Positions 1-7,704 of a stretch of 13,405 bases of DNA are shown one piece after another. The translations under genes were made by a program, and so were the position numbers. The DNA lies in NCBI GenBank assembly GCA_910579145.1, contig CAJTTQ010000070.1:1-13405 (forward strand), read 5' to 3'. The notes beneath the pieces were generated by a model. The model did not search any database. It had not been told where the DNA came from and saw only the letters and a program-made list of their open reading frames with translations. The first letter of the stretch is position 1. Each line of letters begins with the position of its first letter. The DNA is from an uncultured Eubacterium sp. (lineage in GTDB: Bacteria; Bacillota; Clostridia; Lachnospirales; Lachnospiraceae).

Positions 1-1
1 C

Positions 2-77
2 AAAAACCTATATTCAGAATACACAAAGGCTAACTGCCAAACCCCGCTATTGAATTAGTGCGTTTTGCTCATCTCTA
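2..77 (+). repeat. Left copy of 76-bp terminal inverted repeat
   Basis: These 76 bases are the exact reverse complement of 13330-13405. The match stops inward at position 78 (A here, versus T needed), so the boundary is sharp. Neither copy holds a full gene. The inner edge of both copies reads TA followed by GAGATGAGC when read outward, which could be a TA target next to the GAG end of an insertion sequence; some IS5-family subgroups have such ends, but this assignment is inference. The length also fits a k-mer overlap left by short-read assembly at a multi-copy element. Confidence 0.9.
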
Positions 78-195
78 AATAGGAGAATGTTCTTTTATAG
101 CTCTCGAATTTGTTTATGTAGTAACATCTCGTTATTATCCAGAGTTCAAAAAAGGCGAACGAAAGTGTGCTTCGGAACCTGAACTGGGGAGGGCG

Positions 196-507
196 TTGAT
201 TCGCTGGTACAGCATCCGTCAGGGAGGAATTGGACTGCCGCGGCTCCGTCTGATCAATAACATGATTTTTCCAGTCCGTTTTTTTGCCGCGGATGGTACT
301 CCGATCAGTGAGGTCTTGTATGTTCGGATCCAAAAGCGTTACGGCCTGTTTTGGAAGAAGGCGAGAGTGCGCATGATCGCAGTCCCCGTTCAGGATCAGG
401 GCGGGGAACGGAATATCATATGGTACCGGGCGCAGAAGTTTTTAATTTATAACTATGGGCACGTGATCGGTGAGGGGAACATCGTGCCCGCGGAGCTGAA
501 ATGTTAA
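196..507 (+). CDS. Hypothetical protein, probably 5'-truncated remnant
   Basis: I do not recognise this 103-residue product. It is basic and aromatic-rich, with a stretch V-R-I-Q-K-R-Y-G-L-F-W-K-K near residue 43 and no clear signal peptide or membrane segment. The given start is a TTG only 3 nt after the purine run GGGGAGGG (185-192), which is too close to be a normal ribosome binding site. The frame stays open upstream to position 79, two bases inside the edge of the terminal repeat, with a stop codon at 76-78. That pattern suggests that a longer gene was cut when the repeat element inserted, and that the visible part is a 3' remnant. Bases 79-180 are more AT-rich than the rest, so they may not be part of the original gene. 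The frame ends about 30 nt before a good terminator, which supports it being the end of a real transcription unit. A chance open frame cannot be excluded. Confidence 0.35.
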   Translation: MIRWYSIRQGGIGLPRLRLINNMIFPVRFFAADGTPISEVLYVRIQKRYGLFWKKARVRMIAVPVQDQGGERNIIWYRAQKFLIYNYGHVIGEGNIVPAELKC

Positions 508-539
508 GGTACAAAAAACGTTTGATTACTGGGTCAGAT

Positions 540-585
540 AGAAATAAGCATTCACCACGTTTGATGTGATGCTTATTTCTTTTTA
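540..585 (+). terminator. Rho-independent terminator
   Basis: A 12-bp perfect stem pairs 540-551 with 569-580, extended by CAC/GTG (553-555 with 566-568) after a single bulged T at 552. The loop is about 10 nt and a run of five T follows (580-584). It lies 32 nt after the stop of the upstream reading frame and about 35 nt before the promoter of the Na/Pi transporter, so it separates two transcription units. Confidence 0.8.
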
Positions 586-616
586 TAAATATTTTCTTTC
601 TTGAAAAGGAATGATG

Positions 617-625
617 TGATATAAT
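617..625 (+). promoter_or_regulatory. Extended -10 promoter for the Na/Pi cotransporter
   Basis: The sequence TGATATAAT is a perfect extended -10 element (TG, one base, TATAAT at 620-625). A TTGAAA at 601-606 is only 13 bp upstream, too near to act as a normal -35, but extended -10 promoters do not need one. Transcription would begin near 632, giving a leader of about 59 nt. I see no riboswitch or PHO box that I can support in that leader. Confidence 0.6.
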
Positions 626-690
626 AAAAAAGCGCAGCAATGTAAAAAATAAAACAATTAGAATGAAGAACATGAAAAAGGAGAAAAAGA

Positions 691-2451
691 ATGACGATCT
701 TTGATGTGCTTACGATGCTAGGCGGCCTGGCCCTGTTTTTATACGGTATGAATACGATGGGGGAAGGACTGACGAAGATTGCGGGCGGCAGGCTTGAGAG
801 GATTCTCGCAAAACTGACTTCAAATCCGGTGAAAGCAGTATTTTTAGGCATTTTTGTCACGGCCGTGATCCAGTCGTCTTCGGCGACGACCGTTATGGTT
901 GTCGGGTTTGTCAACTCTGGGATCATGAAACTTTCTCAGGCGATCGGTATCATCATGGGAGCGAACGTCGGAACGACGGTGACGGCCTGGATTTTAAGTT
1001 TATCCGGGATTGAGAGTGACAGCTTGTTCATGCAGTTTTTAAAACCATCTAATTTCGCCCCAGTTCTCGCGGTGATCGGAATTATTTTTGTGATGTTTTT
1101 AAAAAACCAGAAAAAGAAAGATATCGGTATGATCCTGTTAGGGTTTGCCATCCTGATGTTCGGTATGGATACGATGAGCGGGGCGGTGAAACCGCTGGCG
1201 GATGTGCCGGAATTTACGAATATCCTGACGATGTTTTCGAATCCGATCCTCGGGATGCTTGCAGGTACAGTACTTACAGCGGTCATCCAGAGTTCTTCCG
1301 CGTCGGTCGGTATTCTGCAGGCGCTCTGCGCGACAGGTTCGATCACGTACGGAACGGCATTTCCGATCATCATGGGACAAAATATCGGTACGTGCTGTAC
1401 GGCGCTGCTTTCTGCGATCGGCGCGAATAAAAATGCGAAACGGGCTTCGCTCGTCCATCTTTATTTTAACCTGTTTGGTACGGCGCTCTTTATGATCGCA
1501 TTCTATATCCTGCACGCGGTCTTCTATTTTGAATTTGTAGAACAGGCGGCTGGACCGGCCGGTATTGCGGTTATGCACAGTATATTTAACATCGTGGCGA
1601 CGATCGTTCTCCTGCCGTTTGCCAAAGGACTAGAGCGTCTTGCTTATCAGTCGATCCGTGAGGATGAGAAAGAGCGCGGGCGTCATGAGATCCTCTCGCT
1701 GCTCGATGAGCGTTTCTTAGAGCAGCCGGCCTTTGCGGTGGAGAGGTGCCGGCAGGTAGCCGCGGCGATGGCGCAGCTTTCCAAAACGACATTGATCAAT
1801 GCCGTGTCCCTGGTCGATCATTACGACGAGGAAGTAGCGAAATCAGTTTCCGCTGACGAGGATGAAATCGATCGGTATGAGGATGAACTCGGAAACTATC
1901 TAGTGAAACTGAGCGCGAAAAATCTATCGGAAAACGACAGCCGTACGCTGACGATGATCCTTCACTGTATCAGTGATTTTGAACGTATTTCCGACCATGC
2001 GGTGAACATCTGGGGGACGGCAAAAAAGAAAAAGGAAACGAAGATCCGGTTTTCCGATAAGGCGTCTGAAGAGGTGGCGGTATTTTCCGAGGCTGTCACA
2101 CATATTTTAGATCTTGCGGTAGAGGTGTTTACCAATGAGGATATACATGCGGCAAATGAGATCGAGCCTTTGGAAGAAGTCGTGGACCGCCTGAACAAAA
2201 AAGTGAAAAAACGTCATGTCAAACGGCTTCAGAATGGGAAATGTACGATCGAGGCCGGCTTGATCCTCAATGATCTGGCTACGAATTTTGAACGAGTTGC
2301 CGACCACTGTTCGAACATCGGCGTGTGTGTCATACAGCTCAGGGAGGATTCGTTTGATCCGCACGGGTATCTCGATACGCTGGACAAAGGGAAAAATACG
2401 CCGTTCCATGAAAAATATATGGCGTATAAAAATCAGTATAAATTGCCGTAA
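691..2451 (+). CDS. Na+/phosphate cotransporter family protein with C-terminal PhoU domain
   Basis: This 586-residue membrane protein belongs to the NptA/YjbB type of sodium-dependent phosphate symporters. The N-terminal half (about residues 1-320) is hydrophobic and holds the two inverted Na/Pi repeats, each marked by its QSSSA signature: Q61-S-S-S-A-T-T and Q200-S-S-S-A-S-V-G. The C-terminal part (about 345-560) is a soluble PhoU-like helical domain with two copies of the metal-binding signature, F-E-R-I-S-D-H-A-V-N-I and F-E-R-V-A-D-H-C-S-N-I. The fusion is usual for bacterial members of this family and probably tunes transport to phosphate status. The start ATG follows AAGGAG (678-683) by 7 nt. 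It has its own promoter and is followed after 57 nt by a HAD phosphatase, which may suggest a shared link to phosphate handling. Substrate is inferred from the family: phosphate uptake or efflux cannot be told apart from sequence. Confidence 0.93.
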   Translation: MTIFDVLTMLGGLALFLYGMNTMGEGLTKIAGGRLERILAKLTSNPVKAVFLGIFVTAVIQSSSATTVMVVGFVNSGIMKLSQAIGIIMGANVGTTVTAWILSLSGIESDSLFMQFLKPSNFAPVLAVIGIIFVMFLKNQKKKDIGMILLGFAILMFGMDTMSGAVKPLADVPEFTNILTMFSNPILGMLAGTVLTAVIQSSSASVGILQALCATGSITYGTAFPIIMGQNIGTCCTALLSAIGANKNAKRASLVHLYFNLFGTALFMIAFYILHAVFYFEFVEQAAGPAGIAVMHSIFNIVATIVLLPFAKGLERLAYQSIREDEKERGRHEILSLLDERFLEQPAFAVERCRQVAAAMAQLSKTTLINAVSLVDHYDEEVAKSVSADEDEIDRYEDELGNYLVKLSAKNLSENDSRTLTMILHCISDFERISDHAVNIWGTAKKKKETKIRFSDKASEEVAVFSEAVTHILDLAVEVFTNEDIHAANEIEPLEEVVDRLNKKVKKRHVKRLQNGKCTIEAGLILNDLATNFERVADHCSNIGVCVIQLREDSFDPHGYLDTLDKGKNTPFHEKYMAYKNQYKLP

Positions 2452-2508
2452 GGCGAGCGTGAAAAGCCAGGGAAAAAGTCGTTTACTTTGCACATTTGGA
2501 GGATAAGG

Positions 2509-3192
2509 ATGAATAAAACGGTTGTTTTTGATATGGACGGCCTCCTGTTTGATACGGAGGCGCTCGTACTGTCATGCTGGAAGGTGGTCGGGGAGAAATA
2601 CGGTCTGAACGGCATTGAGGAGGTGTTCCGTTTGTGTATTGGGACGAATTCTTCGGAGACGAGGCAGATCGTCTGCGGAAATTTTGGGGAAGATCTGGAT
2701 TATGAAAAATTTCGTCAGGAAACGTCATTTGTATTTCGCAGGAAGGTGGACGCAAATGGCATTCCGGTGAAGCGGGGCGCGAGAGAACTTCTCAGTTTTC
2801 TGAAAGTGAACGGTTATCAGATGGGACTTGCGACCTCGACACGAAGGAAGACAGCCGAGCAGGAGCTTAAACAGGCTGGGCTCCTCAAATTTTTTCAGGT
2901 GATCATCGGCGGCGATATGGTTACCTATAGTAAGCCGCACCCGGAAATATACGTCCGCGCCTGCCGTGAACTGGGCGCCGACCCGGCGATGACATTTGCC
3001 GTCGAGGATTCGTTTCACGGTGTGCGCTCGGCGCATGCTGCCGGGATGCGGGTTTTTATGATTCCAGATCTCATGGAACCGGACGAAGAAATGGCGGAAC
3101 TGGCATATGGGATCTATCCGTCGCTTATGGGCGTACTCGGGTATTTCCAAAATAATACCGGCGAAACGATGACACAAGGATCAAGTGATTGA
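2509..3192 (+). CDS. HAD-superfamily hydrolase, beta-phosphoglucomutase-like
   Basis: This 227-residue cytoplasmic protein has all four HAD motifs: F7-D-M-D-G with nucleophile D8 and acid/base D10, the T109-S110 of motif II, K142 in S-K-P-H-P-E, and E166-D167 in V-E-D-S-F-H-G. The region between motifs I and II (about residues 15-80) forms a helical C1 cap, which places it in subfamily IA with beta-phosphoglucomutases and small sugar-phosphate phosphatases. The substrate cannot be told from sequence. I chose the ATG at 2509 because GGAGG (2498-2502) sits 6 nt ahead of it; an in-frame TTG at 2488 would put that site inside the gene. It follows the Na/Pi transporter by 57 nt with no terminator between, so they are probably in one operon. 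Its stop codon overlaps a TTGACA that may start a further transcript. Confidence 0.9.
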   Translation: MNKTVVFDMDGLLFDTEALVLSCWKVVGEKYGLNGIEEVFRLCIGTNSSETRQIVCGNFGEDLDYEKFRQETSFVFRRKVDANGIPVKRGARELLSFLKVNGYQMGLATSTRRKTAEQELKQAGLLKFFQVIIGGDMVTYSKPHPEIYVRACRELGADPAMTFAVEDSFHGVRSAHAAGMRVFMIPDLMEPDEEMAELAYGIYPSLMGVLGYFQNNTGETMTQGSSD

Positions 3193-3216
3193 CAAATCTT
3201 TCAACCCCGTTATGAG
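3189..3216 (+). promoter_or_regulatory. Possible promoter for the SGNH hydrolase
   Basis: A perfect -35 TTGACA (3189-3194) overlaps the stop codon of the upstream HAD gene. Sixteen bases later is TATGAG (3211-3216), which keeps only the first three bases of TATAAT, so strength is uncertain. The resulting leader would be about 55 nt. Confidence 0.35.
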
Positions 3217-3276
3217 AGAATAATTGTATTTGTATGGGACAGACTACTACAGGAAAATGTCTTGTGGAGGTCTGCC

Positions 3277-4116
3277 ATGAAAATTGTCAGGGTATTTTTT
3301 ATCGTCGCTCTCGTTTTTATCGTCTTTTGGCCGGGAACGGAGACGAAATCGGGGGATTATGAACATAAGATCATCCATTACGTTGCGCTGGGAGACAGCA
3401 TTGCGAAAGGGTACGGACTGGATGATGTTGACACGGAATCCTATGTTGGACGGGTGGCGCGGTCTTTGGAACAGCAGTATGGCGCAGTGAGGCTGATAAA
3501 TTTCGGAAAAAACGGCCTGCGGAGCGAGCAGCTTTTGGATATACTTACAAACAAAAACAATGAACAGTATGAGAAATACAGGGAAGAGATCAGACGCGCG
3601 GATCTCATCACACTGTCGATCGGTTCGAACGACCTTTTGCAGTATTTGTCGGCCGATATGGATTTTAAAGAGTTTGAGGAACACGGAGATGAGATTTTCA
3701 CGAAAGCCTGCGAACGGTTTCAGGAAAACATCCCGAAAATCATCGATGTGATCCATGACCAGGCGCCGCAGGCACAGCTTTTTGTCAATAATATCTACAA
3801 TCCGTGCAACGATATTTCGTTCGAACTTTCCGAACATCTCGATGATATGGCGGAAAAATACATCAGTAAGATGAATGAGGGATTTGTGTCCGAAGAGATA
3901 CAGAGTGTGTTCCATTCCATGAACGGCGGGGATGGGCAGGAGCGGGACGAGGGATATGAACTGGTGGATGTAAAACAGGCCTTTGAACAGGCGGATGAAA
4001 AATTGATCAATATGGTGATTTCATGGAAAGAGATCGATCCGCATCCGAACCGGGAGGGGCATAAAAGGATCGCGGATGAGATCATACCGAAACTGTCGCT
4101 GCAAAAGCTGCCGTGA
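3277..4116 (+). CDS. Exported or membrane-anchored SGNH/GDSL hydrolase
   Basis: The 279-residue product is an SGNH-fold esterase/lipase. An uncleaved signal anchor or signal peptide covers about residues 3-19 (K-I-V-R followed by a hydrophobic run), so the enzyme should act outside the membrane. Block I is A-L-G-D-S with nucleophile S41, block II includes N-F-G-K-N-G, block III is G-S-N-D with N118, and block V is D254-P-H256-P-N-R-E-G-H. The aspartate lies two residues before the histidine rather than the more common three. Family substrates include acyl esters on lipids, wall polymers and peptidoglycan; nothing here decides which. The ATG at 3277 follows TGGAGG (3265-3270) by 6 nt; an in-frame TTG at 3262 would place this site inside the gene. 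It lies between two HAD genes on the same strand, with a possible own promoter at 3189. Confidence 0.9.
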   Translation: MKIVRVFFIVALVFIVFWPGTETKSGDYEHKIIHYVALGDSIAKGYGLDDVDTESYVGRVARSLEQQYGAVRLINFGKNGLRSEQLLDILTNKNNEQYEKYREEIRRADLITLSIGSNDLLQYLSADMDFKEFEEHGDEIFTKACERFQENIPKIIDVIHDQAPQAQLFVNNIYNPCNDISFELSEHLDDMAEKYISKMNEGFVSEEIQSVFHSMNGGDGQERDEGYELVDVKQAFEQADEKLINMVISWKEIDPHPNREGHKRIADEIIPKLSLQKLP

Positions 4117-4176
4117 GAAGCGGACTGCCATTTTTGGAAATCTGGCGCTTATGTACATGAAAGAGGGAAACGAGGA

Positions 4177-4845
4177 ATGAAAATGAAGATCAAAGGAGCT
4201 ATTTTTGACCTGGATGGGACGCTGCTGGATTCGATGTGGGTATGGGATCAGGTCGATACCGACTTTCTTGGCAGCCGGGGGTTTGAGGTGCCGCCGGATT
4301 ACCAGAAGGCCATCGCGGCGATGGGGTTTCGGGAGACGGCGCGGTATACGATCGAGCGGTTCCGGCTGGAGGAGAGAGAAGAGGACATCATCCGGGAATG
4401 GAACGACATGGCGGCGAGGACATATCATGAAAAGGTTGCCATCAAGCCGTATGTCAGGCAGCTTTTGGAACAGATGAAGCGGGACGGGATCCGGCTTTGC
4501 GTGGCGACAGCTTCGTATGCGTCGCTGTTTGAAATGTGCCTGAAACGCAACGGGATTTACAGCTATTTCCAGGCGTTTACCGAGACGAAAGAGGTTAAAA
4601 GAGGCAAGGGATTTCCCGATATATACATAAAAGCAGCCGAAAAGATCGGGTGTGTGCCGGAGGAATGCGTCGTATTTGAAGATATCCACCAGGGTATCCT
4701 GGCGGCGAAAGAGGGCGGCTTTTATACGGTCGGCGTGTATGAGGACAAATCAGCCTATTCGTGGGCCGATATTGTGCGGGACGCGGACGCTGCCATCCGT
4801 GGATTTGATGAGCTGCTTCTTGACGGAACACGAAATTTCATGTAA
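4177..4845 (+). CDS. HAD-superfamily hydrolase, subfamily IA
   Basis: The 222-residue protein carries F10-D-L-D-G-T with catalytic D11 and D13, T111 in A-T-A-S (motif II), K144 in G-K-G-F-P-D-I-Y (motif III) and E168-D169 in V-F-E-D-I-H-Q-G (motif IV). A helical C1 cap fits residues about 18-85. Motif III reads K-G-F-P instead of the usual K-P-x-P, a variation I do not take as loss of function. The protein is related to the HAD gene at 2509 in fold and motifs but is clearly not a recent duplicate. Substrate unknown; small phosphorylated metabolites are typical. Two starts six bases apart are possible: 4177, and 4183, which has GAGGA (4172-4176) at a better 6-nt distance. The 60-nt gap to the SGNH gene shows no terminator. 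The end of the gene contains the promoter of zapA. Confidence 0.88.
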   Translation: MKMKIKGAIFDLDGTLLDSMWVWDQVDTDFLGSRGFEVPPDYQKAIAAMGFRETARYTIERFRLEEREEDIIREWNDMAARTYHEKVAIKPYVRQLLEQMKRDGIRLCVATASYASLFEMCLKRNGIYSYFQAFTETKEVKRGKGFPDIYIKAAEKIGCVPEECVVFEDIHQGILAAKEGGFYTVGVYEDKSAYSWADIVRDADAAIRGFDELLLDGTRNFM

Positions 4846-4848
4846 AAT
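4820..4848 (+). promoter_or_regulatory. Sigma-A promoter of the zapA-U32-SEDS-PBP operon
   Basis: TTGACG (4820-4825) and TAAAAT (4843-4848) are separated by exactly 17 bp, each one base from consensus. The -10 overlaps the stop codon of the HAD gene. Transcription would start near 4855, leaving a leader of about 60 nt before zapA. No terminator precedes it, so read-through from upstream may add to expression. Confidence 0.6.
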
Positions 4849-4915
4849 GAGGGCAGATTATGTCAGTGACGAGTAGTAAGTAGTTGACAGAGGATAAAAG
4901 GAACGGGGATAAAAG

Positions 4916-5404
4916 ATGGAAAGTAAACATGATGTGGAAGTGCTCATAAACGGAAAACGCTATACGATATGCGGGTTTGAGAGTGAAGATTATCTGCAGA
5001 AAGTGGCGACATACATAAACGGCAAATACGCGGAGTTTAAGCAGCAGGATTACTATTACAGCCTCGATCTTGATCTGCGCAACATTCTTCTGGCGATCAA
5101 CATCGCGGATGACTATTTTAAGCTGAAGAAGGAAATGGAGTCGCTCGTGCGTGACAATGAACGCAAGGATCAGATGGTTTTGGATATGAAGCATGAGGTT
5201 TTGGAGGTACAGAGTAAATCGGACGATGTCGTCAACCGCAAGGCCGAGTTGAAGGGGCAGCTAAATGATGCCGAAAAGAAAATAGTAGAATTGAATGTAA
5301 AAAATGAGGACAATACGTCAAAGGTCGCGTCGCTGGAGGAACAACTGGCGGAGGCGCAGAAACGTATTTCGGATCTGGAGTCCAGGAACAGACGGAAAAA
5401 ATAA
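4916..5404 (+). CDS. zapA: Cell division protein ZapA, long coiled-coil form
   Basis: ZapA binds FtsZ and promotes bundling of its filaments at the division site. The N-terminal domain (about residues 5-70) matches the family: V-E-V-L-I-N-G-K-R-Y-T-I-C-G, then E-D-Y-L-Q-K-V-A-T-Y-I-N-G-K, and L-L-A-I-N-I-A-D-D-Y-F-K that leads into the dimerisation helix. From about residue 70 to 158 the sequence is charged and heptad-like, a continuous coiled coil. At 162 residues it is longer than the 85-110 usual for ZapA; the extra length is all coiled coil. The ATG follows GGGGA (4905-4909) by 6 nt. It is first in a tight operon with a U32 protein only 2 nt downstream, and with the peptidoglycan synthesis genes beyond, in line with a role in division. 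Codon use resembles the neighbours. Confidence 0.88.
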   Translation: MESKHDVEVLINGKRYTICGFESEDYLQKVATYINGKYAEFKQQDYYYSLDLDLRNILLAINIADDYFKLKKEMESLVRDNERKDQMVLDMKHEVLEVQSKSDDVVNRKAELKGQLNDAEKKIVELNVKNEDNTSKVASLEEQLAEAQKRISDLESRNRRKK

Positions 5405-5406
5405 TC

Positions 5407-7704
5407 ATGATGAAGAAGATTGAAATTCTTGCGCCGGGCGGATCAAAGGAAGCGATCTACGCGGCGGTTTACAGTGGAGCTGACGCTGTTTACACCGGAA
5501 CGGACCGCTTTTCTGCCAGGGCGTTTGCGGAAAATCCCACCGTGGAAGAGCTGTGCGGTATTTTGGATTTTGCGCATCTCCATGATAAAAAAATATATCT
5601 CACTGTCAATACCCTTCTGACCGAGGACGAGCTGGAGGGTAGTCTTTATGCGCAGATCGCCCCGCTGTATGAAGCGGGGCTGGATGCCGTGATCGTTCAG
5701 GATCTCGGTGTCATGGATTTTGTGAGAGAGAATTTTCCGGGACTTGACATTCACGCCAGCACCCAGATGACGATCGTGTCCGGCGCGGGAGCCGATCAAT
5801 GGAAACGGTACGGCGTCACAAGGGTCGTGCCGGCGCGGGAATTGTCGATCGATGAGATCGCTTCCATGAGGAAGCAGACCGGTCTTGAACTGGAGGTATT
5901 TGTACACGGGGCGCTCTGTTACTGCTATTCCGGGCAGTGCCAGATGAGCCAGGTGATCGGAGGCCGGAGCGGGAACCGGGGCATGTGCGCCCAGCCGTGC
6001 CGTCTTCCCTATACGGTCAATGGAAAGAACGGGGGGTATCTTTTGAGTCCTAAAGATATGTGTACGCTCGGGCGCGTCGGTGAGCTGATCGAAGCAGGAG
6101 CCGATTCGTTTAAGATCGAGGGACGGATGAAAAAACCGGCCTACGCGGCGTTTACTTCTTATTTATACCGGCTTTACGCGGATGCGTATCTCGCTGGTGT
6201 GCCAAAGACAGATGCAGAAGTCAGGCGGGATGTGAGGCGGCTGGCAGACATTTATAACCGGGGTGGTTTTTCGGAAGGATATCTGTTTGAGCCGTCGAAA
6301 ACGCACATGATCGATACGAGCCGGAACGGGCATTTTGGCGTCTGCGTCGGTGAGGTCGTAAACGTAACGGGCCGCGCGGCCGAGTACCGGCTGACCGAGC
6401 GGACGCATGCGCAGGACGTACTGGAATTCCGGGATCGGACAGGACAGGCTGTATACGAGTATACAGTAAAAGAGGGGGCGGATGTATCTGCGCGCGTGAC
6501 GGCGCGCTATCAGAAGAAAAGCGCTGTGCGCGCCGGACAGAAGGTGTACCGGACAAGGAATAACAAGCTGCTAGAGCAGATTTCTGATATCATCGAAGAC
6601 GGAAAGAAAGACAGCCAGATTAGGATCAGGGGAGTTTTTACGGCAGAGTGCGGCCATCCGGTGACGCTGTCGCTTGCGTTCCGGGAGTTCTCGTGTGAAG
6701 TGTCAGGCGCGTGCGCCGAGCGGGCGCAGGGCCGGCCGGTCAGTGCGGAGGACATAAAAAAGAGGCTGAACAAGACAGGAAGCAGTGAGTTTGCGTTTGA
6801 GACGCTCGACGTGCGCATTCCAGACGGCGTTTTTATCCCGCTGGGGAGTATCGCGGCGCTGCGCCGGGAAGGATTTGAGCAGCTTCGTGCGTGCATCTGT
6901 GATGGATTTCACCGGACGGAGGAAGAGAGGAAGGTCAGAAAACGGGCCGGGCAGCCGGCCGAGCGTATGTGCCCCGATCAAAAGGAGCGTAAACATGCGG
7001 GTTTTACGTTGATTGGCGTGACGGATTTCGAGCAGCTTGGGGCGGTTCTATCCTGCGCGGACGTAACGGCGGCCCGCGTGGGAGTTCATTTGAAGCTGGA
7101 TGAATTTGCACCGGATACGTGGGAACGTTTAAGCGAGGAGACCGGTGATCTTTCCTATTATATTTCGCTGCCCGCCGTGCTCCGGGAAAAAAATAGTGAA
7201 CGGTTCTTGTACTGGTGGGAGAGGTATGGGACAGGTCTGGCGGCCGGAAACTGCGCGGGCGTGGTCGTTCAATCCATGGATGCGCTGCCCGTTCTTTCCC
7301 GGATGTCCGGGACTGCGGACTGGGAGATCTTAGCCGGTGAGGGACTGTATGTGTGGAACCGTCGGACGGCGCGTGTATACCGCGATTTCGGCATCAGCGG
7401 GAACATCTACATGGCTTACGGGAGAACGAAGGTTATGATGACCGAGGGCTGTGTGAAGAGGGAACTTGGCGGATGCCGTCTGGCACAGTGGGATAAGAGC
7501 TGGAACACGATAGCTACACCGAAGAATGATGAATTTTTGGTAGTAAATTACTGTCATTACTGTTACAATGAGATATATGAAAAAAAGCCTTCCTGGCATG
7601 AGCCGTCAGGCAGGCAGCGGCTGGACATCCCGGAGATCGCCTTCTCTTTTGAGGATGCCTCTGAGGTGAGAAAGGTTTTGGGACAATGGAACTGTTTATC
7701 GTAG
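5407..7704 (+). CDS. U32 peptidase family protein (RlhA/TrhP-like, putative Fe-S hydroxylase)
   Basis: The 765-residue protein starts with the TIM-barrel-like U32 domain (I-L-A-P-G-G near residue 7, H-A-S-T-Q-M-T near 117). The U32 signature follows, with four cysteines C171, C178, C194 and C198. This C-X6-C-X15-C-X3-C spacing is that of the 4Fe-4S site in U32 proteins such as UbiU and UbiV. C173 is extra. The rest (about 370-640) resembles the accessory region of long U32 proteins such as E. coli RlhA, and the C-terminus holds another N-Y-C-H-Y-C-Y cluster. Although named peptidases, studied relatives hydroxylate 23S rRNA (RlhA) or tRNA (TrhP) using prephenate, so RNA modification is the likelier role; this is inferred from family. 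ATGs at 5407 and 5410 both lack a strong ribosome binding site, so translational coupling to zapA, whose stop is 2 nt upstream, is likely. Its last 19 nt overlap the SEDS gene. Confidence 0.88.
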   Translation: MMKKIEILAPGGSKEAIYAAVYSGADAVYTGTDRFSARAFAENPTVEELCGILDFAHLHDKKIYLTVNTLLTEDELEGSLYAQIAPLYEAGLDAVIVQDLGVMDFVRENFPGLDIHASTQMTIVSGAGADQWKRYGVTRVVPARELSIDEIASMRKQTGLELEVFVHGALCYCYSGQCQMSQVIGGRSGNRGMCAQPCRLPYTVNGKNGGYLLSPKDMCTLGRVGELIEAGADSFKIEGRMKKPAYAAFTSYLYRLYADAYLAGVPKTDAEVRRDVRRLADIYNRGGFSEGYLFEPSKTHMIDTSRNGHFGVCVGEVVNVTGRAAEYRLTERTHAQDVLEFRDRTGQAVYEYTVKEGADVSARVTARYQKKSAVRAGQKVYRTRNNKLLEQISDIIEDGKKDSQIRIRGVFTAECGHPVTLSLAFREFSCEVSGACAERAQGRPVSAEDIKKRLNKTGSSEFAFETLDVRIPDGVFIPLGSIAALRREGFEQLRACICDGFHRTEEERKVRKRAGQPAERMCPDQKERKHAGFTLIGVTDFEQLGAVLSCADVTAARVGVHLKLDEFAPDTWERLSEETGDLSYYISLPAVLREKNSERFLYWWERYGTGLAAGNCAGVVVQSMDALPVLSRMSGTADWEILAGEGLYVWNRRTARVYRDFGISGNIYMAYGRTKVMMTEGCVKRELGGCRLAQWDKSWNTIATPKNDEFLVVNYCHYCYNEIYEKKPSWHEPSGRQRLDIPEIAFSFEDASEVRKVLGQWNCLS

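Noticed and set aside
87..182. Small plus-strand frame starting with ATG at 87
   Set aside because: AGGAGA directly abuts the ATG with no spacing, the product has 31 residues of no character, and it ends within a different open frame.
141..187. Nested small inverted repeats around AGTTCA and TGAACT
   Set aside because: The inner stems do not line up and the outer arms are only 6 bp, within what chance allows.
2509..4845. The two HAD genes as a recent duplication
   Set aside because: They share only fold-level motifs; spacing and the sequence outside the motifs differ strongly.
4884..4889. Perfect TTGACA just ahead of zapA as a -35 element
   Set aside because: A matching -10 would lie on the ribosome binding site and start transcription inside the gene; the 4820-4848 pair is much better placed.
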